Shown here: piece after piece, positions 37,501-49,079 of the stretch
How positions within the stretch are numbered: the stretch's first letter is position 1
Layout: every line of letters begins with the position of its first letter
Translations under genes and position numbers: made by a program
Assembly (NCBI GenBank): GCA_964007475.1
Contig: OZ023273.1
Location: 62,134,108-62,198,107 of the forward strand
Reading direction: 5' to 3'
Length of the DNA stretch: 64,000 nucleotides
From: Hybos culiciformis
Taxonomy: Eukaryota; Arthropoda; Insecta; Diptera; Hybotidae
The notes under the pieces: generated by a model
What the model saw: only the letters and a program-made list of their open reading frames with translations
Database searches by the model: none
Told to the model about the DNA's origin: nothing

Positions 37501-40500
37501 GTATTTTAATCATCAATTATACAATAATTAATAAAAAAAAATAAAAAAAAAATAAAACTTACATTTTTTAAATTTTAGTTTATTTTAATTTATTGCTGTC
37601 ACGTCAAATAAAAACGTATTTCGCAAGAAAGAAATGAAAACGATTCGCTTTCTTATACACAAAACGTTTCGCTTTTGTATCGCCAAAAGCGAAGCGTATA
37701 CGGAGTGGTTCTGAGAAACCAATTCGTTTCCGGCTCGTTTCCGGCTCGTTTTCGTGCCGTTGTTTTTTATATGAAAATTTATGCAAAAGTGTTAGTGAAA
37801 TGGCATTACGCACACGATTCGTTTTCAATACGCAAAATGCGGTTCGTTAATTTTTCTTAGAGGGTATATTGTTATATTACATATGTATTGTTGCATTGCA
37901 TGTGTACTGTTGTATTGCATATATAGCTGCGGTACATAGAAATATTTAAAATATTTTTATTTGTAATATTTTAGGTACGACATAAGATTCAGTTACAAAA
38001 TTCGAAGTGCAGCAAATGAATCAAAATGGTGGAGTCAGTCATACACTACAACGTTACAAACAAAGTCTCGAGGTCCAGACCGACCACCGATTACAGACAT
38101 GGGAAGTTTTTTTATTGATCAAAAAAATGTACATTTGTTTTGGGTAAAGCTGCCAGTGAATGAAGAAAATGGTCCAAATTTAACTTATATTATTGATCAA
38201 ATTAAGGAAAATGATGTTGTAATGTATGTTTATAGAGTTATAGTAAAATTGAAAAAAAATTTAATACAATGTGTATAAATTTAAATAATTCCAATATCTT
38301 TTTCAGCATTTTGATATTCATTATTTTTATAACCATAGAAATTTAATGAAATATTTAAAAATTTTAACTTTATTTTAGTGACTTAGAACCCCAAAAACTG
38401 GATTCCCAAATGGCAATTTTTGCTAAACCTCCTATGGGATTGAAATTAAATAAATGGTATGAATTTCATATAAAGAGTAAGAATAATGTTAGCAAATCAG
38501 ATGATTATGGAGTTATAACGATTCCACCAATCACAGAAAACTATGACAGATTAAAAGAAGAATATACAACTGAATTAAAAAAATTGATATCAAACAACAA
38601 TTATACATTATCATGGAAGCCACCAAAAAATATTGAAAATTTAATTAACTATACGATATTTTGGTGTAAAACAAAACAAGAATCATCCACAGAATGTGAT
38701 GTAAGTATTACTTTTTTTGAAAGTACAAATTGGGGAAAAAATATAAATTAAATTTATAAATATTTTCTCAGTTGCTTTGAAAAAATATCCTTGATCTATT
38801 AATAAAATTAGTTGAATTAGACACTCTTATGAACTTGGAATTTTAATATTTTACAGGGCTCCATTGAATTAGAGCATGTAGAACATGTTGTTGGAAACGA
38901 AGGTGAACAAAATTATACAAAAGCTCGCGATATGGATGCTTTGAATTTTGCAATCTCGGCAAATTATAGAGACTTCAGTTATGGAATGTCTTGGGCGGCT
39001 TGTACTGCATCTTTACATGCAGGTAATCATTTTTTCAATATTTTTTTACATTTCTCAACATAATGTAAAATAACTCGTTATTTAGATTTACCTCAGATGT
39101 TCATTCAAATAAAAGATCAAAAGCATGACAGCTTTGTAATTCATTGGAATTTGGAATGTGTTATTAAGTCTGTATTAAAAGGCTACAATTTGACTTATTG
39201 TGAAGCTAATAATGAATATAAATGCGTCGGGAATGAGACCACTATTTCAAATATACCAATTACAAAAAAAGATGAATATAAACTGCAAAAATTGAATCCG
39301 TACACTATTTATATAGTGAAAATGTTAATGTATTCAGAAAAAAATAAGGGATTGATGTCTCAACCTGTTGCTGCAACAACTTTAGAAGCTGGTATTTTAA
39401 TTAAGATTGCTTAACCATGTTATAATATTAAATTCGTTATTTTCTTTTGTGTTTCAGCCCCATCTGAGCCTAGAAATTTGAAAGAAGAAAAAGTTACTAG
39501 CAGTTATGTGGATATTTCTTGGCAGCCACCAGTACATTTAAACGGCTTTCTGAAATCATATACTATTCAGTGAGTTTATTATAAACATAAGGTTCTCGAA
39601 AAAAGTTTTTTGGATTCAATTAAAAAAAAAGAGTCCATTTTTCGCGATTTGTTAAAATGTAAATCTGATTGTATCTCTAATAAATGCTCAATGCTTCATT
39701 CCACAGCTTCGCCGACGACAGTAACTTGGTAGCATGCTACGATTTTATTAATAGGAAATCCGCATCTTCGAATGCTGTTACTACTAAACGCAATTTCCTG
39801 CAAAGTAGCATAAATCACGACCTGTCCAAAATTTCACAATGGGGTCTTCTTAACAGAGTTGAGTTTAACGCATCAAAAACTGAATACTGCCTAATTTCTA
39901 GAAAGCTGTCAACTTTTGATCACCAATTTTCTTTTCAAGGTGAAAGTATTGGCAAATCTGGAAACCTTGACATTTAAGGCTCGAAAATAACTTCAGATCT
40001 GAGCTGGAAAGTTCATATTTTCGAAACGGCAAAAACGCAGAGAATGTCTTGGTTTTCTTAAAAGATGTAAACAACACTTTTCCCCCTCTGATCTCTTAAA
40101 CATTAATACATCCTACATACGACCGAAATTAGAATATAATTCACATATATGGGCTGGTGCTCCTAAAACCCGCCTCGACTACCTGGACAAAGTTCATAGA
40201 AGGGCTATTAGATTGATAAACAATCATCAAACCATCAGCTCATTAACGTCACTCAATCACCATCAAAATGTAGTTTCACTTTCCATTTTTTATAAATACC
40301 TTGTTGGAACGGATACGTATTCCCTGGAAGTAAAAACCCTACTTCCTCTACTTCAAGTATTTTCACGCCAAACACGTACCGCTTCAAGGTCACACCCTTA
40401 TTTCGTCAAAATTTCCAGATGTGATAGAACGAGCTTCGGAGATTCGTTTTCAGTTCGCACTTCGAGAATGTGGAATGCTCTCCCATCAAAACTGTTCCCG

Positions 40501-43500
40501 ACAGCTGGCGGAAGTTTGATTTATGACTTGCGCCGCTTTAAGAAGAGTGTAAATGATATACATATATAAAATACAAAGTTTAATTTAAAAATTTTCTGTA
40601 AACAAAATATCAAATTAAAACAAGCAGTCAGTTTGTCTTATTTACTTGTCCTTAAGTTAAATTCTTTTCAATCCCTCTATAAAATTTGGTGGCACAGTTC
40701 CTTAATATAAAGAAGCAGGTGGCAAAGGAATTTACTTACCTTAGAGTATCAAAAACACTTCACTCGTTTAGAAAGTCCCTTTCCAGAATTTTCAAGGCAG
40801 GTAAAGTTAGTTTCACATCAGAAATTTACTTTTACTGTCAGGGACGTGTCTTTACCAGATGTTTAAGATTATTCTTTCTCGACAATTGTTCTCCATTCTC
40901 AGCGATTAGAAATAATTAATCTTTCAATGGTGAAACGAAAAGAAATGCCGAATATTTCTTTTATACATCAACTTTTTCAGAGTTCCCAAATTCTTAGTAA
41001 AATTAGCGTTCGCTTAGTTTGAAAAGTGTATGTCTATTTTCATTGTAATTTTAAGAAGAGTTCCCTGTACAGGAAATAAAACATTATTAACTGTTCATTC
41101 AAGGTTTGTACAATAATCACAAAAATTTGAAATTGATATTTTTATTTTGAAATTTTTATTATGTGAGATTTCTTCCATTGCAAAAATGTTCTGATAGAAA
41201 TTTAATTTTTCAACCATCAAGAAATATTTATGATTTTTCTTATCAAGTCAAATTAGATAATATCAAACTCAGCTCAAATTGCAATTTGAATTCCATTCAT
41301 TAAAACTATTTGAAATATCAGTTTTTTAGTTTTATGTCTTAACAATGAGCGTTTAAAAGTTTTTACTAATGAAATTCAAAAAATTCTATCATTTGTTTCT
41401 ATCACAAAGAAATGTCTTTTTGTCCTTTTAGTTATGGTGCAAATTCAAAGAAAATTTCAAACGAAGAATTAAATGAAAAATACAATAAATCAGAAGATAC
41501 GATCAAATATCGTTTGGGAGGATTACGGAATAACCATGTTTACAAGGTTTACGTGGAAGCTGAAACTGTTGGAACTAATAAGAGTAATTCCATATATGTC
41601 ACTACATGGATGGGAAGTAAGTTGTTTTTTGTGTTGTAGTTTAGTTTTGTTATTTTTAAATATTTTATATTATTACTAGTCGAAATACCCGGCTTCGCAC
41701 GGTATTCCCGAACTTATATTAATATCAAAACTCTTTAATCCAGATTTTGTACACTAAAAAAACAGAATTTCAAAATTTGTTAAATAGCCACTTCCCCGGT
41801 GCCTTAACACATCCAGTCTTCTAAATAGTCGATTCGGGTCCAACGCTATAGTATTTTATCGGAATATACCTAAATTGCAAAACCGCCTTCCAGTTTTTTA
41901 AATAGGCTTTTCGGGTCCAACGCTACAACATTTTATCGGAATATACCTAAATTGCAAAACCGGCTTCTAAGGTAGCCCCCCCGTCAGAGTCTCGGATCAA
42001 AATTTCTAGTACCCTATAACCATCTCGGCGCCCAATGCAACTTAAGTTCAAAATTTCAGCCAAATCGGTTCAGCGGTTTAGGCGTGATTGAGGACAGGGA
42101 AACAGAGAATTTTCATTTTTATTTATAAGAAGATAAGATTATAAGATATTATATTAAATATTCTATAAAATAAAATAATGAATGTGGATTGAATACGATT
42201 GAATATCATAGAGTCATGTGGGCTATGGATAATATCCAAACATTTTTTATACGACAGACAAGTAAAAATTTGAAACAGTGAATTTTGAATTTAATTATGA
42301 ACGTCTTATTCGGAGTTTTTGTTTTTTTTTTATATTAAATAATAAAATATTTTTTAATTTAACTAATTTAAATAAACAATAAATTATTCGAATTTCTTTT
42401 TAATATTTTTAGAGCCTGATGCAATACAAAAAATTATTCGTGACCCCAAAAGTTTATCGTCGCACTCTTATACATGGAAGCAACCATCACAGAATGATGG
42501 AAACATAAGTTTTTATGTTGTAAGAGTTACTGTCAATCATCATGAGAACATAGTATCATATGTTAATACAAACAGTTGCACATTTAACTTAAATTTAATC
42601 GACAGTTGTAATGGAGTTTCAAATTATCGTTTAGCTGTGTCCGCAGTAAATGCTATCCCTAAAGATAAATACGATTCGGAAGCTTTTCAAAAAGTTGAAT
42701 TGAAATTAAATCGTTATGAAAATAAATGTAATTCAATTTTAAGCCGCCGCCGTCGAGTAACATCGGATCACCAAAAAGAAATTGAGAAAATTCAATGTTT
42801 GAATCCTCAATCATTCCAATGCCTAGAAAATATTGATGCCGAAAAATTAAAATCTGATTATTCAAATAGTGTGTTTGCTCAAAATGAACTCCAAGACTCC
42901 GATTCTTTTACTTGCTTCCACCCCAAAGAATCGAACTCAAAGCAAGCATTAATATTAGGTTTTGGCACAGTGGCTGCAATAGGCGTGATGGCAGGCTTAA
43001 TGTTTTCTGTTGTAAAAAAGTATAAAAAAATGAAGGACATAGATTTTAAATTGCCTCCTGGATTAGCTGACTTGAATCAAGATAATAATACTCAACTAGA
43101 AAATAATAATCAAGATGCCCAAAGTGATGATAGTTTAGGCGTTGATGACTTAATAAGCAGTATACCAATTGGAATTGGGTTTGTTGACCCAACTGTTCAA
43201 CACCATCACAATAAAAAATATCAAAGCTCGGAGTGTTTGTTACCAAGTAGCCATGATTCAGGTTTCCCGCCTACAAACGAATTTCTTTCCGAAAACAGTA
43301 ATAATGGATATATTTTGCACGACAATATGTTTGTAGCAGGTTTTGACGTAAAATCCACTGATGCTATTAATGGTAATGACGAGAGTAGTTCAACTCAGTC
43401 ATCGTCAGCTTCTGTAGAAATGAGCGATATGAGTAATAACGATTCGCGTTCTCCGTCTATAAGCCCGAAAGTAAATTTATTACGAACTGCTGATAACACG

Positions 43501-45126
43501 CCAATTCAAGCAGGTTCAAAAATTGTGTTGAATCCCCGAACAAATCCTGTAATCGTTAATGGATACGTACAACAAACAGTGCTTCAAAAGGTAAACATAA
43601 TTTTAACTGGAACTTTATTTTTGATTTAACTAGTCATTGTGACACTAACCTACAAGTCATCCAACTCAATAAAGTTATTACTGACAAACTTCACTTATTT
43701 TTTTTTTAGAACAACAGTAATAATCAAATTAAGTTCTGGTTCATGATCACTTAATAATATATATTAGAATACGCATTAATATTATTGTAAAGTATATTTT
43801 TGTTATTGTTGAACTGTCTTAAGCCGTCAAATAAAATAAAATTATGAAAAACGAAACCGAATAAATGAGAATAGTTATCACGAGATTTCAAGCACTAATG
43901 CGTTGTTTATAGCTACCACAGTAAAGTAATTTTTGGAGGAATTTTCCGGAAACCCATTCACAGCTAATTTTATCTGAAAGTAAAAAATCAACTGCAAAAA
44001 ATATAAAAAAAAAAAAAATTTTTGACAGGAAAGGTATCGTAAAAAAACATTATGATAGGTAGGAAACGTAATGAAAAAGAAACAAAAAAATAATTTTGTG
44101 AAGTAATGAAATTTTTCAGATATCAAAAAAAAATAAATTCAATTTTCTTAGTTATTTGAAAATATTTTTAAAAAATTCTTTTTACGAAAAATAGATAAAA
44201 TTAATATCTTCATTTTCAGTAAATTTGCTTAAATATAAATAGAATAATAATATAGGAAATCGGTTTTTACGGTACCATTTTTTCAGATAGGACAATTAGC
44301 TATAAACAACGCATAAGTCCTAACGGATTCTAAAAAGTTTTATATCATTAAGGTGAAAACACAATTGGGGCGACAACGACGGCGACAGCGATAGCGACTG
44401 TCAAAAACCATATATTTGTATGAGAATGAAACAATTTAGGCGATTTTTTTATATGAAAAATCGCTGTCGCCGTCGTCGTCGCCCCAATTGTGTTTTCACC
44501 TTTATGAAATACTAAACAGGTTGAAATTTCGCTATAGTACTTCTACATTATAATATTTTAAAATATGTATGTTGGTCAAAATTCTATAACTATGTCTCAA
44601 AAAATACAATTATTAGTCGCTAAAAATGTCTCGAAAGACAAAAAAATATGTATGTTGGTCAAAATTCTATAACTATGTCTCAAAAAATACAATTATTAGT
44701 CGTTAAAAATGTCTCGAAAGACATTTTTTTAGAGACATAGTTAAAGAATTTAGCCCCTGAAAACTAAACATAATAAAAAAATCGGACATATTCCTATTTT
44801 CGGTTTCACCTTGACTGTTATTTTCAATGTTTTAATTTCTCATAAGAAATATTTCCAGAACTTTTTTGTGTATTGATAAATAAAAAAAAAAATTTTCACA
44901 ATAGCCTCCACCACAGCCAATAATGGGGCAAAATGGTTATACAACCCTGGAAGCTTTGGGCAAACCAAATACAATGATGCCATCAGCTACGAAATCATTT
45001 AATCCTTCATCTAATTATATAGACACATCAAATTTACAACAAAGAAAGCCCCCTCAACCACAAATAGGAATTGGTGGCTATGTGACTCAAAAACAACTTT
45101 CGGAATTCGGACAACATTTACAATAA
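31482..45126 (+). CDS. dome: Domeless-type JAK/STAT cytokine receptor
   Basis: Exons: 31482-31546, 32031-32182, 32488-32611, 32674-32810, 34684-34912, 36578-36827, 37975-38223, 38379-38700, 38857-39022, 39086-39391, 39458-39569, 41432-41616, 42413-43590, 44905-45126. All junctions are GT-AG and in phase. Together they give about 1232 residues, close to fly Domeless. Order: signal peptide (FIVLLILRLCSC); Ig-like domain (FNLTC...GNYYCKC, about 35-105); cytokine-receptor module with Cys pairs (DFQC/YFEC, YTC/YIC) and a degenerate WSxWS (KWWSQS); several further fibronectin III repeats to about 850; membrane segment about 945-967; cytoplasmic tail about 265 residues. YVQQ (Y1151) and YVTQ (Y1218) are YxxQ STAT-docking motifs. 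Domeless binds Unpaired-type cytokines at the plasma membrane and signals through the JAK Hopscotch and STAT; that role is known for the family. The 5' exon is unplaced: the start ATG may be split across the first junction (AT|G). Confidence 0.9.
32811..34683 (+). other. dome intron (1.9 kb), nothing recognised
   Basis: AT-rich intron between the exons encoding the two halves of the first cytokine-receptor-module domain. I see no repeat family shared with the rest of the window and no exon. Confidence 0.6.
35281..35395. mobile_element. MITE family C, copy 2 (half element)
   Basis: Begins CATAGATTAAGAATACAC and follows the same interior as 62203-62320 (GTGTTAGTAAAACAAAATAA, then ACGTGATAATTATCAA), then stops. 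The other inverted end is missing. It lies in the intron 34913-36577 of dome. Confidence 0.8.
35409..35523. repeat. dispersed repeat (family D, copy 1)
   Basis: GGCGTGTATTTGAAATTCAC at the start and AAGGGTGGGGCACAAATGTT at the end match 50208-50338 in the same orientation. Confidence 0.85.
36925..37864. mobile_element. 940-bp TIR element in a dome intron
   Basis: Short terminal inverted repeats CCCTCTAAGAAAA, with TATA directly outside both ends. The interior is richer in GC and CpG than its surroundings, with recurring CGTA/CGCTT motifs (for example AAGCGGTGC(A/G)TTTA twice, near 37110 and 37190). A small coding exon lies on the minus strand inside. It is flanked by dome exons at 36578-36827 and 37975-38223 and must be spliced out with the intron. 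Confidence 0.75.
37321..37469 (-). CDS. short exon inside the TIR element, unknown transposon protein
   Basis: After a plausible acceptor (TTTTTTCATCATAG) the minus strand is open for about 49 codons to a stop. It reads ECSSEKFSNVRVTDIMYIIK, then KWFQYAKDRQRK and QQKNF. The composition is protein-like and charged. It may be the end of a Myb/SANT- or Zeste-like DNA-binding accessory protein of a DNA transposon. That is a guess from its look, and no conserved domain can be confirmed. Confidence 0.4.
39683..40569 (+). pseudogene. non-LTR retrotransposon reverse transcriptase fragment (family L1, copy 2)
   Basis: Begins inside the reverse transcriptase at the catalytic box (HSFADDSNLVACYDF), continues VEFNASKTEYCLISRKL, then breaks into other frames, and ends WNALPSKLFPTAGG...LRRFKKSVN. 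The order (FADD, then the thumb region, then the WNxLP block) is that of Jockey/CR1-like non-LTR elements. It sits in the dome intron 39570-41431, is 5'-truncated and has several stops. Copies lie at 29225-29450 and 51811-52660. Confidence 0.85.
41676..42138 (-). mobile_element. Helitron-like non-autonomous element in a dome intron
   Basis: On the minus strand it starts TCTTATCTTCTTATAAATAA after an A and ends CCGGGTATTTCGACTAG before a T, matching Helitron TC...CTRR ends and A/T insertion. The start is followed by the common insect motif CCGCTGAACCGATTTGGCTG. The middle (about 41815-41965) holds an imperfect direct repeat of about 78 bp built on CGGGTCCAACGCTA. A non-LTR 3' end is an alternative reading of the same motifs. 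Confidence 0.55.
42413..43590 (+). CDS. dome: dome exon with last FN3, membrane segment and most of the tail
   Basis: 1178-nt exon. It encodes the final fibronectin III repeat (YTWKQP, YVVRVTV, YRLAVSAVN), a Cys-containing juxtamembrane region with a dibasic run (SRRRRV, a possible processing site), the membrane helix starting ALILGFGTVAAIGV (about 42946-43014), and a basic stop-transfer KKYKKMK. A membrane-proximal DFKLPPGL follows that may act as a box1-like JAK site. The acidic, Ser-rich tail ends with NGYVQQ. Read-through into the intron would end the protein after 13 extra codons. Confidence 0.9.
44092..44316. repeat. dispersed repeat (family B, copy 2)
   Basis: Near-identical to 1063-1288, in the last intron of dome. 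Confidence 0.85.
44351..44501. mobile_element. 151-bp MITE with TTA target duplication (PIF/Harbinger type)
   Basis: Inverted ends AGGTGAAAACACAATTGGGG, continuing through CGACGGCGACAGCG, flanked by TTA (44348-44350, 44502-44504). It is in the last intron of dome. There is no coding sequence. Confidence 0.88.
44562..44728. repeat. tandem duplication, about 80 bp x 2
   Basis: AATATGTATGTTGGTCAAAA ... AAAAATGTCTCGAAAGACA occurs twice in a row with about one difference. A partial inverted copy follows (TTTAGAGACATAGTTAAAGAATTT, 44731-44753). Confidence 0.9.
44905..45126 (+). CDS. dome: dome last exon (C-terminal tail)
   Basis: 73 codons plus stop, starting with a proline-rich run (PPPQP). It contains NGYTTLEAL and IGGYVTQKQL, the second YxxQ motif, near the C-terminus. 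Acceptor CACAATAG, in phase with the preceding exon. Confidence 0.9.
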   Translation, partial: PPPQPIMGQNGYTTLEALGKPNTMMPSATKSFNPSSNYIDTSNLQQRKPPQPQIGIGGYVTQKQLSEFGQHLQ

Positions 45127-45343
45127 ATCTGCAAATAATCAATTTAGATATTTGTATATTATGAGATTCGATAAGAATTTACAATTACCGGAATAATTCA
45201 GAAGACTTAAACTACGTCCTATATTTACTTTTATATTTTATTTTATATTCGGTTTCATAAATAATTTTTAAGAGTACAAGGACGAAATTCTTAACGTTAG
45301 GAAATATTTTTATTTATTTAAGAATTCTATTTGTTAAGAAACC

Positions 45344-45376
45344 AATAAAAAATTGTAATAAAATATTTGTAATAAA
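45344..45376 (+). terminator. polyadenylation signals of dome
   Basis: AATAAA occurs at 45344-45349, 45357-45362 and 45371-45376, about 220-250 bp after the stop codon. Confidence 0.5.
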
Positions 45377-45889
45377 ATAATTAGATAATAGCTGTAAGAG
45401 AAACAAAAATTATATATTTATAATAATTATACATATACATTATGCATATACCTACATTATAATTTTTCTTATTATATTAATAAAATATTTATAAAATGCA
45501 CTTTTGAAAGTTAAAAAATGTAAACTCGTGTAAGTTGTAATGTAAAAAAAATTCAAATTATAATAAATGTAAGAAAATATAAAATAGTTTTTAAAAACTA
45601 CATAATCTAATAAATAATTGATAGTTATATTTTTTTTCAAACATACATACCTTTATATTTTTTGAACCTGAACCAACTGAACTTCTGCTTGAAAAATACA
45701 CTTAGATTTTCTAAGCATACTTAAAGAAAACGTACTTCGATTTAATGGTGGTAATTATTTTTTTAACTTATATTATTGAAGAAATACATATTATTATTCA
45801 AATGCACTAATAATATATTGCTAATGAAATAAATCGAGATAATTGGGCTAACTCGAAAAATAACTAGGAATGGGTATGTTTTCAAGCAG

Positions 45890-46270
45890 GTTAGGTTGTA
45901 ACGGGTCGGGAATACTCAGATTCCCTCGCACTTAGTCCTGTTGGCCTGTTGTATCTGTTGGTCTTTTATTCCCCATCGAATCGTCCCACTTCTTTCACAA
46001 ACCTAATTAATCTCCCTGACTTATGTCTTTGTAAATCCTCGGGTCCAATTAATCTCCCTGGCTTATGTATTTGTAACTCTCCAAACATTCTTGCCCTTCT
46101 GGTTCTGACTTCGGCTTTAAAATGGCTTTCTAAATTCGGCTTTAAAATGGCTTTGAAGCAAAGGTCACAACGAAGGCTTTTTTTATACAAAAAAAGAAAA
46201 AAATCTAGTGACTCTTTACAAACTCTTTTTTCTTGCCATCTCAATTTTTTTTTTCCAAAACAAACTCCAT
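45890..46270. repeat. unclassified repeat with internal direct duplications
   Basis: GC-richer block. AATTAATCTCCCTG(A/G)CTTATGT occurs twice (about 46005 and 46047) and TTCGGCTTTAAAATGGCTTT twice (about 46111 and 46136). The minus-strand frame 46244-45966 reads through these and has repeated KxGRLI text, but no known domain. Confidence 0.55.
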
Positions 46271-47036
46271 AATTGTAAATTTCGTTTCCTCTAAACCCAA
46301 ATTTCTACATCACATGTAAATATTTTTTTAAAACAATCCACCAACGCTAGAAATTATTATAAGTTAGAAGGAAATAGCGTGACAACTGTGACATGTTGAA
46401 TGGGTTAAATATGTTAGGTACCTACCATTGGATGTTAAAAATACTATTCGCACTAGAGCTAGCTGGTAATGTTGATAGATTTATGTTAAAGAAAATAACT
46501 GATATATCTTATAGTTAAATTTGGTATGCTGATTGTTGGCGTAAATAGTCGTTAATTGTGTGATATAAATTAGTATGATATAATAGTAATTTATAACACA
46601 CAAGCAGAGTAAACATATTTCTATAGTAGGGTAACAAGGAATAACGAAAATTTTTATGCAAAAAAAAAAAAAAAAATTCACTTCCCTCTTACAAGGTGTC
46701 TTTCTGATTCCTTTTACTTAAGTTTTTTTCGCAGGTTTTTTTAAAATCCAAAATTAAGTACTTTTTTAAGAACAAAGAGAGTTCATTTCGTTTTATTTTC
46801 GACCTAAAACTATTTTCTTATTTTTAAAATTTTTGAAAACTGTAAAATTACTTATATTTTACAATTTTTTTAATTTTTTGTAAAGACAAAAAATTATCAT
46901 AGTCACCTGGTTCTTTTATAAAATAAATGCATTGTTTACATTTATTTGGCCTTAAGCGCGTCATAGTTTCCCTTAAATATTCAATACTAATAAATAAAAA
47001 TCATATGATTTTTGTTTTGCTTTAATTTTTCGATTT

Positions 47037-47558
47037 TAGGGATGGGAGAATTTTTTTTAAAGCTTGACGCTAGTGATTTAAATGTGAGAAATTAAAATAA
47101 TAATTAATATTAACTGTAACCAATTTTTTGTGAAAAAAACAAGAAAAAAAATTAAAAAGTGAAAAATGGGAAAAAATAAATGCTATTTTCGTAAATTTTA
47201 AACAGTTTGAAAAATGTAAATTAACAGTTCCTCCTCAAAACTTTCTTAATTATATTAAAATATTGCAGGATAAGTTTTCTGAAAATTTCGATTTACATGT
47301 AACAGAAAATAATTTAGTAAGTAAATTAGTTTCCCTTCTTACAAACGTTGAATGTAATTTCAAATGTTGTGAAAATTTCAATACAATTTATTTGATTAAT
47401 TTTTTCATACGTGTGCGCATATATTTCATTTAAAATTTTTTTTATAAAAATGTGAAAATTAGAAAAAATAGAAATAAAATGTTCTCTGTGATGAGTTTAT
47501 AAAATTAAAAGTCTTGTTTTATTTCGTAACTTTTAAAAAAGCAACCATCCCATCCCTG
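47037..47558. mobile_element. internally deleted TIR element with transposase tail (hAT- or P-like)
   Basis: Ends TAGGGATGGGA and the complement of CAGGGATGGGATGG. The flanking 8 bp, TTCGATTT and ATCATTTT, match at 5 of 8 positions, a possible decayed hAT duplication. It contains the transposase fragment at 47150-47433. Confidence 0.65.
47150..47433 (+). pseudogene. C-terminal fragment of a DNA-transposon transposase
   Basis: An open frame without an ATG reads WEKINAIFVNFKQFEKC, TVPPQNFLNYIKILQDKF, LVSLLTNVECNFKCCENF, then a hydrophobic end FFIRVRIYF before a stop. The Cys pattern (ECNFKCC) followed by an RVRI-type helix resembles the C-terminus of hAT/THAP-type transposases. It lies entirely inside the TIR element at 47037-47558, so the rest of the gene was lost by internal deletion. 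Confidence 0.5.
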
Positions 47559-48551
47559 ATCATTTTTATTCAACACAATGATAGATTTTGAGTAAAAAAA
47601 AACATAGATTTTTTGGTGGGACGAAATATATTTTCTATGGCAGATACTTTACTTTATGAAATAGGTGTACAATGCACACAAGTAACGACTATTTACACCG
47701 CCATAAATGATTTAGATTGGGGGGTTTTCTGACTAAACTTATATTTTGGCTATCAAAAGAAGTTTAACTCACATAAATCAATTAAGGCTAAAATTTAATA
47801 ATGAGAAAGTATTTGATGAAGTACCATGTGGTGAAAACTAAGGAGAACCCATTTTCCCAACATTTTTTATTACCCGCATTTTGAATATAATTTCAACCTA
47901 AATAGTTAATAAATTTTTTCAATCAAACAAAATAAAAAAAATATACATTTGTTTAATTAGTACAAAATTAACGCCACCTACGACCCTATGAAACTATGAA
48001 GCGAATTCAATGCAAATATACCAGCCTGAATATATGCAATATTTTCGGTATTAGGAAAAAAATTATGTGATATTATTTTTTGTGCGAATTTTTGTAGTTA
48101 AAAAAATTTAAAATACCTTTGCCATTAATAATAGGGATGTTTATAGGAGTACATTTTTTTTATGTATTCTATAATTCTAATGTTTAAAGAAGAACTTGAT
48201 AAATTTACTACACGGATATCCGCCGTAGTATTGGAAATATCATTTTCAATAGTTGTTACTTGTGCGATCAAAAGATTGAAAAAAGAATTATGGAGCTTTA
48301 TAAATGATGTTAGAATAGAAGAACTACCTAATGTAGGTACTATACAATTACAATTTTGATAAAAACCGCAAATTATAGGTAAACATATAATGTACCTATG
48401 TATAAAAGCAGTAATTTCAAAATTGCAAAAAACGAGAAAATTAACGTATTTGGTATTTATAGTATATATTTCATTTTTTGGAATCCATTGAAATTTATTA
48501 AGGTTTCGTTATGTATGTATAAAAGAATTAAATTCACCATACCATTATAAG

Positions 48552-48778
48552 AAATGGCGAATTAGACCATTTAATTTTTTATTTTTTTGTCGCATATGGC
48601 ATACTGGCACACCTAATAAAATATGTTTAACATGATCCAAATTCAGCGTAATAGTGATATGCTGTGAAATATTTATGGTTCTCCGGAGATGACGCCTGTC
48701 TTCCGTGGATTTATAAGCTTTATAATATAGAGTTGCCATATATAATAAATTTCTGTTCAGCTAATTGTTTCGCCATTT
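48552..48778. mobile_element. short TIR element (MITE candidate)
   Basis: Ends AAATGGCGAATTAG and the complement of CTAATTGTTTCGCCATTT (3-bp insertion), 227 bp. No target duplication is clear. Confidence 0.5.
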
Positions 48779-49079
48779 TAGATATTAAGAATTCAACCAA
48801 TACCCATTTGGATTTTTAATACGTATTCATAGAAAATTTTCACTTTCATTTCATTTCTTGTCTGAGACATATTATTAACCATATTAACATAAACATTCAG
48901 TACATAAGTACAATATATTGTCATTTATTTTTTTTTTATTTATTTATTTACTTTATTTAGTATAATTAACTATTACAATATTTCTTTTAAAAACTTAATT
49001 AATTGAAATTTGTTTAATTAAATTGAACATTTTTTTTTAAAAATATATTGATGTTATTTTCTTTTTTTAAATCATATGT

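Noticed and set aside
42659..43246. Minus-strand ORFs opposite the large dome exon
   Set aside because: Shadow frames of a well-supported plus-strand exon.
45966..46244. 92-residue minus-strand ORF with KPGRLI repeats as a novel gene
   Set aside because: Follows direct DNA repeats within an unclassified repeat block and has no recognised domain.
48162..48359. 65-residue ORF as a possible chemoreceptor or membrane-protein exon
   Set aside because: Composition is somewhat protein-like, but there is no motif, no convincing splice sites and no neighbouring exons.
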